Shown here one piece after another: positions 7,969-13,305 of a stretch of DNA of 13,479 bases; positions within the stretch are counted from its first letter, which is position 1; every line of letters begins with the position of its first letter. The stretch lies in contig CAZPFP010000020.1 of the NCBI GenBank assembly GCA_964585895.1, positions 1 to 13,479 on the forward strand, read 5' to 3'. Under the pieces are notes generated by a model. The model searched no databases. It was not told where the DNA came from and was given only the letters and a program-made list of their open reading frames with translations. A program made the translations under genes and the position numbers. The stretch comes from CAZPFP01 sp964585895. Its GTDB lineage: Bacteria; Patescibacteriota; Microgenomatia; PFEM01; JAHIFH01.

Positions 7969-7980
7969 AAGAAAAGAACA

Positions 7981-9129
7981 ATGAGAGTAGCGAAGAAAAT
8001 TGCCGTTCCCTTTTTACAAGTAAGACCGTCAGGGGCAGTGGTGATGGTTAATTTGGTTGATCCCCAGGTGAATACGGTTAAAGCGTTTATTAACGCCTGC
8101 AAAGAAAGGGAATTAAAATACTTTATTGTCGCCAATAAGTATGATCGGGTCAGGAGCAAGCTACACCTGAGATTAGGAAAAGAATTGAAAGAAAAAGTTC
8201 TCCCTATTTCTTTAAAAACTTCTTATAACCTGCCAAAACTTCGAAAAAAAATTGATCAGGTTTTTAGAGATAAAGACAGAGTGATAGTCCTAGGAGTTTT
8301 TAATTCCGGTAAAACTAGCTTGATAAACTTCTTTTGTAAAACTTCATACAAAATTAGTGACTTGCCGGGAACGACCCTTGAATTTACGGAAACTCCTTAC
8401 AAAAATTTAATTTTAATCGATAGTGTTGGTCAACTGATTGATATTAACAAGCCAATGATGGTTTCTATTGACTTTGAGGGTTGTCAAACAATAGAAGAGA
8501 AAATAAAGCGAGTATTTGATGAAGAGAAAAAAGGATTAACCAATACCCTTGAAAGCAGTCAAAAGGGCATTGCCAGAGTTATCAAGCTTATAATCAGACA
8601 AATCAAGAAAGGAAAAAAGATGATTATTACTGGCGCTGGTGCTTCTTCTTTGGTTGCCAGGGAAATGGCGGGACAAGGGCTGGAAACAGGATTGCCAATA
8701 ATGGTTTTTACTAATGATTTAGCCGATGCTCAGCCGGTAAGTTTTGCTAAAGGACTGGCTGAGGAGGAAATTGGTCTTTCTCGCTATATTAACTTGGCGG
8801 TTAGCAAAGGAGATATTGTTGTTGGTATTTCTGCCAGTGGGGGCACCGGTTTTGTTTATGAAGCTTTAAGGCAAGCCAAAAAAAAGAAAGCGATTACAAT
8901 TGCGATTACTGAGAATATTGATACTCCTTTAGGGAAGCAGGCAGATTATCTTATTAAAAGTGACGCTAAGCCTGAAGGACCATCCTCTTCGAAAATTCAA
9001 ACAGCCCATCTGGCGATTATTCATGCTGTCAATCTGGTTTTAGCTGATGAAAGGGGAGTGACCGCTGATGAATCGGTTAAGTTTATGTTGCCAGAGAAAG
9101 TTGCCACAAAAAAAATGGGAATAAAATGA
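7981..9129 (+). CDS. Circularly permuted GTPase domain fused to a MurQ-like SIS domain
   Basis: The protein has 382 residues. The N-terminal half shows GTPase motifs in permuted order: G4 NKYD (52-55), G5-like ISLKTS (76-81), G1/P-loop GVFNSGKT (105-112), G2-like DLPGTT (127-132), and G3 DSVG (147-150). This order and the PGTTLEF spelling resemble the YqeH/RbgA/RsgA class. The C-terminal half (about 205-360) is a SIS phosphosugar-binding fold: IITGAGASS (215-223), GDIVVGISASGGT (277-289), ADYLI, then PEGPSSSKIQTA (331-342), which parallels the MurQ/GckR signature region. The two catalytic glutamates of MurQ cannot be assigned confidently. It is probably cytosolic, binding GTP and a sugar phosphate; the reaction is unknown. 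ATG 7981 is chosen because the upstream in-frame extension (from 7855) is translated repeat. No SD is seen. Its TGA overlaps the start of a truncated GT2 gene (ATGA). Confidence 0.85.
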   Translation: MRVAKKIAVPFLQVRPSGAVVMVNLVDPQVNTVKAFINACKERELKYFIVANKYDRVRSKLHLRLGKELKEKVLPISLKTSYNLPKLRKKIDQVFRDKDRVIVLGVFNSGKTSLINFFCKTSYKISDLPGTTLEFTETPYKNLILIDSVGQLIDINKPMMVSIDFEGCQTIEEKIKRVFDEEKKGLTNTLESSQKGIARVIKLIIRQIKKGKKMIITGAGASSLVAREMAGQGLETGLPIMVFTNDLADAQPVSFAKGLAEEEIGLSRYINLAVSKGDIVVGISASGGTGFVYEALRQAKKKKAITIAITENIDTPLGKQADYLIKSDAKPEGPSSSKIQTAHLAIIHAVNLVLADERGVTADESVKFMLPEKVATKKMGIK

Positions 9130-9137
9130 AAAAACCT

Positions 9138-9167
9138 AAAATCTCAATTGCCATCGCCACTTTTAAT
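9138..9167 (+). repeat. 30-base near-identical copy of the GT2 5' coding end (copy 1)
   Basis: It matches 10811-10840 at 29 of 30 positions; the only difference is A9147 versus G10820. It covers the codons for KISIAIATFN. The similarity ends abruptly on the 3' side, which marks the breakpoint. Confidence 0.85.
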
Positions 9168-9177
9168 AGCAAGTGGC
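9156..9177. repeat. Hairpin at the GT2 truncation junction
   Basis: GCCACTT (9156-9162) and AAGTGGC (9171-9177) form a perfect 7-bp stem with an 8-base loop that contains the breakpoint. No T tract follows on either strand, so a standard intrinsic terminator is not supported. Confidence 0.5.
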
Positions 9178-9198
9178 TTAGTCGGACCGAAGCTTCAA

Positions 9199-10713
9199 TT
9201 ATTTCCACCATTCCACCGTTGAGTGATATAGAGAGTTGGGAGTAACTAAAAACCATTTTTCTGTTTCCAATTGCTCTTGACTCATTTCTCTTAAATCAAC
9301 AATCATCGGTGGGCTCTTTTGAATGATTGGTTTATAACTTGGGCAACTACCGGCACAGACTCCAATTGGAATACCATCTTCGCTTGTCTTTTTATCAACT
9401 TGCAAAAATAAACTTAAAGGAAAACTATAATTTTGGACACTAAATCCCTCATCATAGATTGCAAATTTTTCGTTTGGAAATTTATCTACAAGGGCACTTT
9501 TAATTGATTGAATTATTGGAGCGTGATTTTTATTACGGTATTCATAAATGTCGTAGCGAAAACTGCCAAAAATTACTAATATCAGAACGGCTGTACCAAT
9601 AAGTCGGCTGATTTTGCTAAGTTGAAACAATGCCCATCCGGTAAAAATTAGAACAAACGGTTGTAAAAAGCTAAGATAGCTGTAGAATTTTGGTCCATGA
9701 TGATATCGCAGCATGATAACTTGGAGAAAGAAGCTTATAGATAGAATAAAAAGTATTCTTGGTAGCTTCCGTTTGAAAAATAGCCAAGCGTAGACCAGTA
9801 TTGTTAATCCTGCTAGACAATATCCTAAGAAAGGATATCCTCCTGTCACCTGTGCCCAAAACTTAGGCCAAAAAATCCCCAGATATGTAAACCAGCTGTT
9901 ACTGGAACCAACCAAACCTTGTTCAAAGAGATAGTAGATTAGTATATTACGAAGATTTATCCAATTATGATTTAAATCAAAAATAATTAAGGGGATAAAT
10001 GGAAGAAGTAAACCTAAAACCAAAAAGAGCAGTGCTTTTATAGAAATTTCTCTCAGGATAGCTCTAAGCCAAGTGAGCAAATTTTGATTAGTTTTATGAG
10101 TTGAAGTAAAGATAAACATTAAAGGAACAAGAGTTAAAAGACCAATACTCTGTAGGTGAATATTTAGGGCAATGCCGATAATTAATCCTAGTAAAAAGGC
10201 GCATAATGACCTTTTGTTTATTAGATACTCAATAAACAACAAAATAGAAAGGACAGCCAAAAAACTAATCATAGAAGGGTTGGTTAGATTAGCGGAAGAT
10301 GCCAATTCAGCCGTAGAGAAAGTAGCTAACAAACCTAGAGTTATTCCTAGGACATTCCCCCCAAGTATTTTTCCAATGCGGATAAAGATTAAAACGGATA
10401 TTATTGAGGTAATAGTTAGAATAATCCAAGGAGTGATAATAGAGCGAGGATACACGGCAGTTGCTAGGGCGATGAACCAGTAAAACCACGGCCCCCAGGT
10501 GAATGGTCCGGCAGAATAAAAAGCCCCAATAATTGGTAATCGGCCCAAGCTTAGCGCTGTTCGTCCTATGATTGCTTCTCGAGCTTGATCAGGGGCTAAA
10601 CCCCAGCGTTGATCGTAGTTATAAAAGCGAATGACTGTTGCTAAAATGAAGATAAAAAAAACAGCTATTCGAAACCAGTTTTTCTTTAATGTAGTTAAGT
10701 ATTTCTTCAACAT
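9199..10713 (-). CDS. GT39/RgtA-D-like GT-C membrane glycosyltransferase, opposite strand
   Basis: This is a 504-residue polytopic protein with about ten hydrophobic segments. An N-terminal helix (15-30) precedes RWGLAPDQAREAI (36-48; D42 and E46 are the likely loop acids), LPIIGAFYSAGPFTWGPWFYW (59-79), ASSANLTNPSM, and FDLNHNW. A C-terminal soluble part ends YHSTVEWWK. The arrangement DQxR...IG...AG-F...GP matches the protein at 4393-5874, so the two are relatives. It is the only minus-strand gene here and lies exactly between a truncated GT2 start and an intact GT2 gene with a near-identical 5' end. This suggests insertion or recombination into a formerly continuous + operon. No transposase or clear terminal repeats accompany it. 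ATG 10713 has only a very close AGG and no good SD; a sigma70-like promoter lies upstream. The substrate is unknown. Confidence 0.87.
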   Translation of the reverse strand: MLKKYLTTLKKNWFRIAVFFIFILATVIRFYNYDQRWGLAPDQAREAIIGRTALSLGRLPIIGAFYSAGPFTWGPWFYWFIALATAVYPRSIITPWIILTITSIISVLIFIRIGKILGGNVLGITLGLLATFSTAELASSANLTNPSMISFLAVLSILLFIEYLINKRSLCAFLLGLIIGIALNIHLQSIGLLTLVPLMFIFTSTHKTNQNLLTWLRAILREISIKALLFLVLGLLLPFIPLIIFDLNHNWINLRNILIYYLFEQGLVGSSNSWFTYLGIFWPKFWAQVTGGYPFLGYCLAGLTILVYAWLFFKRKLPRILFILSISFFLQVIMLRYHHGPKFYSYLSFLQPFVLIFTGWALFQLSKISRLIGTAVLILVIFGSFRYDIYEYRNKNHAPIIQSIKSALVDKFPNEKFAIYDEGFSVQNYSFPLSLFLQVDKKTSEDGIPIGVCAGSCPSYKPIIQKSPPMIVDLREMSQEQLETEKWFLVTPNSLYHSTVEWWK

Positions 10714-10725
10714 CCTGTTTATATC

Positions 10726-10768
10726 TCAGCTTTAGTATAGACTTTACTTCTTCTTTTTGTAAAGCTGA
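10726..10768. promoter_or_regulatory. 9-bp inverted repeat over the minus-strand promoter (possible operator)
   Basis: TCAGCTTTA (10726-10734) and TAAAGCTGA (10760-10768) are perfect reverse complements 25 bases apart. One arm touches the -10 and predicted start, the other overlaps the -35 of the minus-strand promoter. This is the geometry of a repressor operator or loop site, but could be chance in an AT-rich spacer. Confidence 0.4.
10734..10763 (-). promoter_or_regulatory. Sigma70-like promoter for the minus-strand gene
   Basis: On the minus strand TTTACA (10763-10758) is followed after 18 bases by TATACT (10739-10734), each one mismatch from consensus. The start would fall near 10727, giving a leader of about 14 bases before ATG 10713. 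Confidence 0.55.
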
Positions 10769-10784
10769 TTCTTGGCTCTTGGTT

Positions 10785-10793
10785 TGTTATAAT
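10785..10793 (+). promoter_or_regulatory. Extended -10 promoter for the GT2 operon
   Basis: TGTTATAAT is a perfect extended -10 (TG, one base, TATAAT). No convincing -35 is visible. Transcription would begin at about 10800-10802, on or next to the ATG at 10802, which has no SD. This points to a leaderless mRNA for the first gene of the downstream operon. Confidence 0.6.
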
Positions 10794-10801
10794 CTTTAGT
10801 A

Positions 10802-11695
10802 ATGAAACAGAAAATCTCAGTTGCCATCGCCACTTTTAATGAGGAGGAAAATATTGGTCCTTGTTTAGATACGGTTAAGGATTGGGTGGATGAGATGATT
10901 GTTGTTGACGGTAGTTCTCAGGATAAAACCAGAGAGATTGCCAAGGAATATGGTGCCAAAGTTATTAAAACCACTAACAAACCCATCTTCCATATTAATA
11001 AACAGATGGCGATTGATGAAGCAAGCGGAGAATGGATTTTTCAACTGGATGCCGATGAACGGGTAACACCAAAACTTAGAGATGAAATTCTGAAAATCAT
11101 TAAATCAAAAACAGAGTTTAATTCATCGGCGGCAAGGCGCATTCCGAAGGAATCGCCGCCGCTCCCGACGAAAGTCGGGAGTAGCGCCGCCACGAATGAA
11201 GAATCCCCCAGTCTCCGTGCAGGGGGAGGATTCAATGGTTTTTGGATTCCCAGAAAAAATTTCTTTCTGGGAAGATATCTTAAAAAGGGAGGCCAGTATC
11301 CTGATTATACTTTAAGGCTTTACAAAAAAGGCAAAGGACGGCTGCCTTGTAAATCGGTTCATGAGCAGGCAGAGGTTGAAGGCAAAGTTGGCTATCTGAA
11401 AAATGATCTTCTTCACCTCGCCGACCCCACTTTTAGTCGTTACTTAGTTAGATTTGGTCGCTATACCAGTCTTATCGCTGATGAACTGGAGGAGAAAAAA
11501 GTAAAACTAAATTTTCCTAACCTGCTGAATTATCTTTTTATTAAGCCATTATGGTGGTTTCTGCTTACTTTTTTCCGCCACAAAGGCTTTGTTGATGGGT
11601 TTCAAGGCTTTGTTTTTTCTTTGTTTTCAGGGATGAGGTTTCCGGTAGGATACATTAAGTATTGGGAGAGAAAACATGCTTCTCAAAAGAGCTAG
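10802..11695 (+). CDS. GT2 family glycosyltransferase (WaaE/KdtX-like) with an in-frame palindromic insertion
   Basis: This is a 297-residue GT-A enzyme. KISVAIATFNEEENI (4-18) is the first strand, VVDGSSQDKT (34-43) the nucleotide-binding turn, and QLDADERV (81-88) carries the metal-binding DAD (83-85). FWIPRKNFFLGRYLKKGGQYPDYTLRLYKKG and VHEQAEV are typical of the WaaE/KdtX-like branch, which adds a sugar from a nucleotide donor on the cytoplasmic face. The C-terminus (about 250-285) is amphipathic to hydrophobic and may dock on the membrane. Residues 108-145 are foreign to the family: removing them restores TEFN-GFWIPRKN, the expected continuous text between the DAD helix and the acceptor region. 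The insert is in frame, so the protein could still fold if it forms a surface loop. The start has no SD and sits just after an extended -10. The 3' end overlaps the next gene by 20 bases. Confidence 0.88.
   Translation: MKQKISVAIATFNEEENIGPCLDTVKDWVDEMIVVDGSSQDKTREIAKEYGAKVIKTTNKPIFHINKQMAIDEASGEWIFQLDADERVTPKLRDEILKIIKSKTEFNSSAARRIPKESPPLPTKVGSSAATNEESPSLRAGGGFNGFWIPRKNFFLGRYLKKGGQYPDYTLRLYKKGKGRLPCKSVHEQAEVEGKVGYLKNDLLHLADPTFSRYLVRFGRYTSLIADELEEKKVKLNFPNLLNYLFIKPLWWFLLTFFRHKGFVDGFQGFVFSLFSGMRFPVGYIKYWERKHASQKS
10811..10840 (+). repeat. 30-base near-identical copy of the GT2 5' coding end (copy 2)
   Basis: The partner of 9138-9167 (29 of 30 identical), inside the intact GT2 gene. Together the two copies flank the minus-strand gene in direct orientation. 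Confidence 0.85.
11123..11236 (+). repeat. 114-base GC-rich palindromic element inserted in frame in the GT2 gene
   Basis: The insert is 38 codons long, with 71 of 114 bases G or C against about 38 percent just upstream. It folds as follows. An outer stem pairs TTCAT and GGCGGC (11122-11133) with GCCGCC and ATGAA (11186-11200), enclosing two hairpins. Hairpin 1 is GGCG, bulged C, ATTCC, loop GAA, GGAAT, CGCC (11136-11157). Hairpin 2 has the 8-bp stem CTCCCGAC/GTCGGGAG with a GAAA loop (11162-11181). A third hairpin pairs GAATCCCCC with GGG plus GGATTC around one bulged A (11201-11233). The codons TTT AAT before and TTC AAT at its end look like a 6-base target duplication. No stop codon occurs in this frame. 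It resembles in principle the coding palindromic elements of Rickettsia, but no known family is recognised. Confidence 0.82.
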
Positions 11696-12200
11696 AATCT
11701 TCGTTCTCGTTTTTCTTTTTCTCCTGCTTACTAGTCAAGAGGTTTTGGCGGCGTCTCCTTACGTTTTACCCTATCCCGGTTTAATGCCGGGGAATAAGTT
11801 ATATAAAGTCAAGCAAGTTTTTGATCAACTTTATCGTTTTTGGGTTTTTGGTGATTTTGCCGGTCATCAGTATGAATTAAAACTGGCTGACAGAAAACTG
11901 GTTGAAGCTAAAATTTTATTTGAATACCAACAATATCTTTTGGGTGTCAAAGCTCTAACCGATTCCAACCAGCATTTTCAACGAGCCGTTGATTATTTGA
12001 AGGCGGCGGAAAAAGAAGGCAAGGATATTTCTCAAAAAAGGACTAACCTTGAAAATGCGGCCCAAAAACACCAAGAGATTTTAGAAGGCCTTAGTCAAAT
12101 TTTACCAAAAGAATTTCTTTGGCAGCCAGAGAAAAAGGAAGCCACAAAATTGAAGATTGAATCGGCTATTAAGGAGGCAATTGGGATTCGTGAGATTTAA
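11676..12200 (+). CDS. Secreted DUF5667-like protein
   Basis: This 174-residue protein has a clear signal peptide (basic MLLKRAR, hydrophobic 8-19, cleavage likely after VLA at 23-25). The mature part starts SPYVLPYPGLMPGNKLYKVKQVFD (27-50). That LPYPG-x-x-PG/D-x-x-LY-x-x-K opening followed by long helices rich in E, K, A and Q is the DUF5667 pattern common in candidate-phyla bacteria. Its biochemical role is unknown. The rest is predicted helical with possible coiled-coil character (ADRKLVEAKILFEY, AEKEGKDISQKRTNLENA). It would act outside the membrane, perhaps as a structural or envelope-associated protein. ATG 11676 overlaps the GT2 gene by 20 bases and has GGGAGAG about seven bases upstream. 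Placement inside a glycosyltransferase operon suggests co-expression with envelope-glycan enzymes. Confidence 0.8.
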   Translation: MLLKRARIFVLVFLFLLLTSQEVLAASPYVLPYPGLMPGNKLYKVKQVFDQLYRFWVFGDFAGHQYELKLADRKLVEAKILFEYQQYLLGVKALTDSNQHFQRAVDYLKAAEKEGKDISQKRTNLENAAQKHQEILEGLSQILPKEFLWQPEKKEATKLKIESAIKEAIGIREI

Positions 12201-13305
12201 ATTAATTTTTTATCTTTATCTTTTTTTATTTGTTATCTTGACCGTTTTTTCTTATGGTTTTGTTGACCCTAATTTTCCTTTTAAAACCTTACCTTTTCTT
12301 CATCAATTAGTTTATTACCAAAGACCCTTAGCCACAGCAATTTATCTAATGCTTGTTCTTGGTTTATTTTTTCTTTATGGTTGGGTTTTGCGGGGGATTA
12401 GTAAAAGAAAACTTAATGCCCAACAAATATGGCAATTAGTCTTTTTAGCAGTAGTGATTCTTTTTTTCTCTTTTCCCGCTTTTTCTCACGATGTTTTCAA
12501 TTACATGGCAACAGCCAAAGTTACCTTTTTTTATAAAGAGAATCCCTATTTAGTGATGCCCATCGAATTTATAGGCGAACCGATGCTTGATTTTATGCAC
12601 GCCGCTAATAAAATTGCTCTTTACGGTCCGTTTTGGATATTGTTAACCGCTCTGCCTCATGCAATAACCAGCCATCTTTTTCTCAGCATTTTTTCTTTTA
12701 AAGCTTTGATGATGGCTTTTTATTTAGGTTTGATTTGGTTAATCTGGCGAGTTTCCAAGAAAAGTAAATACTCACTGGCTTTTTTTGCTTTGAACCCTCT
12801 GGTTTTAATGGAAACCTTAGTTTCCGCTCACAATGATGTCGTGATGGCCTTTTTTGCTCTTTTAGGGCTTTATTGGCTGCTCCAAAAGAAAAAGGTTTTT
12901 TCTTTTGCTTCTCTTTTGGCTTCAATTGGGATTAAATATGCAACGATTGTTTTATTACCTATCTTTGCTTTTTCTTCCCGTTTAAAAAAGGAAAAAATAA
13001 TTCTTTTTTCCGCCTGGGCCTTGCTTTTTGTTTTTCTGCTTTCTCCTTTAAGAGAAGAAATCTATTCTTGGTATTTAATTTGGGCTTTAGCTTTTGTGGC
13101 CTTGCTGCCTAAAAGGCGATTCCTTTTCTGGTTAACTCTGGCTTTTTCTTTTGGCACCCTTTGTCGTTACCTGCCTTTCTTGTATACTAGGAGTTGGGAA
13201 GGAATAACCCCAATGATTAAAAGAGGGGTGACTTTCGCTCCACCAGCAATAATGATAATCACTTTTTTTCTCAAACAGACACTGCCGAGGAAGTTTAAAC
13301 TATGA
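12190..13305 (+). CDS. GT-C mannosyltransferase-like membrane protein (MptB/GT87-like)
   Basis: From GTG 12190 the protein has 371 residues and about ten hydrophobic segments. Motifs fit polyprenol-phosphate-mannose-dependent alpha-mannosyltransferase-like GT-C enzymes: SHDVFNYMATAKVTFFYKENPYL (99-121, D101 in the catalytic-loop position), LYGPFW (144-149), NPLVLMETLVSAHNDVVM (202-219), and IKYATIVLLPI. Transfer would occur on the extracytoplasmic face; mannose as the sugar is family inference only. The start is uncertain. The strong SD AAGGAGG (12171-12177) lies 12 bases before GTG 12190 and three bases before TTG 12181, both in frame. TTG 12157 lies upstream of the SD and is unlikely. It overlaps the secreted-protein gene by 11 bases, and its TGA is fused to the next ATG, indicating translational coupling. 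Confidence 0.83.
   Translation: MRFKLIFYLYLFLFVILTVFSYGFVDPNFPFKTLPFLHQLVYYQRPLATAIYLMLVLGLFFLYGWVLRGISKRKLNAQQIWQLVFLAVVILFFSFPAFSHDVFNYMATAKVTFFYKENPYLVMPIEFIGEPMLDFMHAANKIALYGPFWILLTALPHAITSHLFLSIFSFKALMMAFYLGLIWLIWRVSKKSKYSLAFFALNPLVLMETLVSAHNDVVMAFFALLGLYWLLQKKKVFSFASLLASIGIKYATIVLLPIFAFSSRLKKEKIILFSAWALLFVFLLSPLREEIYSWYLIWALAFVALLPKRRFLFWLTLAFSFGTLCRYLPFLYTRSWEGITPMIKRGVTFAPPAIMIITFFLKQTLPRKFKL

Larger units (their letters stand above)
7471..7970 (+). repeat. Higher-order palindromic repeat array (P and Q modules) around an assembly gap
   Basis: This is the only stretch over 300 bases without a convincing complete gene. It is built from six copies (one cut by the gap) of a 31-base palindromic unit P and two copies of a 55-base unit Q. 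P runs ATTAT, CGA, a 5-bp hairpin, GCTGT, ATAAT. P copies are separated by 11-12 base linkers, either ACACAGAGTGA or the near-palindrome TCTTCGAAGAGG. The order is P1-Q1-[gap]-P2-P3-Q2-P4-P5-P6. The text after Q2 reproduces the text after Q1 plus the gap, so these are two rounds of a larger unit. One + frame stays open across much of the array and fuses it to both flanking genes. No transposase is present. The class resembles REP/MITE-type bacterial interspersed palindromic repeats, but the family is not recognised. Confidence 0.9.
9126..9245 (+). pseudogene. Truncated 5' end of a GT2 glycosyltransferase gene
   Basis: An ATG fused to the upstream TGA (ATGA) opens a 39-codon frame beginning MKKPKISIAIATFNS. 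This is the standard first strand of a GT2 enzyme and nearly the same as the start of the intact gene at 10802 (MKQKISVAIATFNEE). After about base 9168 the similarity stops. The frame then reads antisense through the 3' end of the minus-strand gene and ends at TAA 9243. The nucleotide-binding DGSS and DAD motifs are absent, so no functional enzyme can be made. The tight ATGA coupling implies that a full GT2 gene once followed the SIS gene in the operon and was cut by the rearrangement that brought in the minus-strand gene. Confidence 0.75.

Noticed and set aside
7471..7970. CRISPR array
   Set aside because: The repeats are about 31 bases, but the intervening 11-12 base linkers are too short and are themselves repeated (TCTTCGAAGAGG twice). 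No cas gene is nearby, and module Q is also duplicated.
7855..7980. Upstream start (7855) for the GTPase-SIS gene
   Set aside because: The added 42 residues are translated repeat (RGAKHRCII twice). The domain starts soon after ATG 7981, which is the likelier initiation site.
7445..7981. Several minus-strand and + strand ORFs over the array and the N run
   Set aside because: They are translations of palindromic repeats and undetermined bases, with no family motif; their peptides simply repeat one another.
9156..9177. Rho-independent terminator for the SIS operon or the minus gene
   Set aside because: The stem is only 7 bp and no T run follows on either strand.
11123..11236. Intein, riboswitch or integron attC inside the GT2 gene
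   Set aside because: It is too short for an intein and has no splicing motifs. It sits mid-gene rather than in a leader, and no integrase or attC core sites are seen. An in-frame palindromic insertion fits better.
12157..12180. TTG 12157 as the start of the MptB/GT87-like gene
   Set aside because: It lies upstream of the strong AAGGAGG, which points to TTG 12181 or GTG 12190, and the extra residues are not membrane-like.
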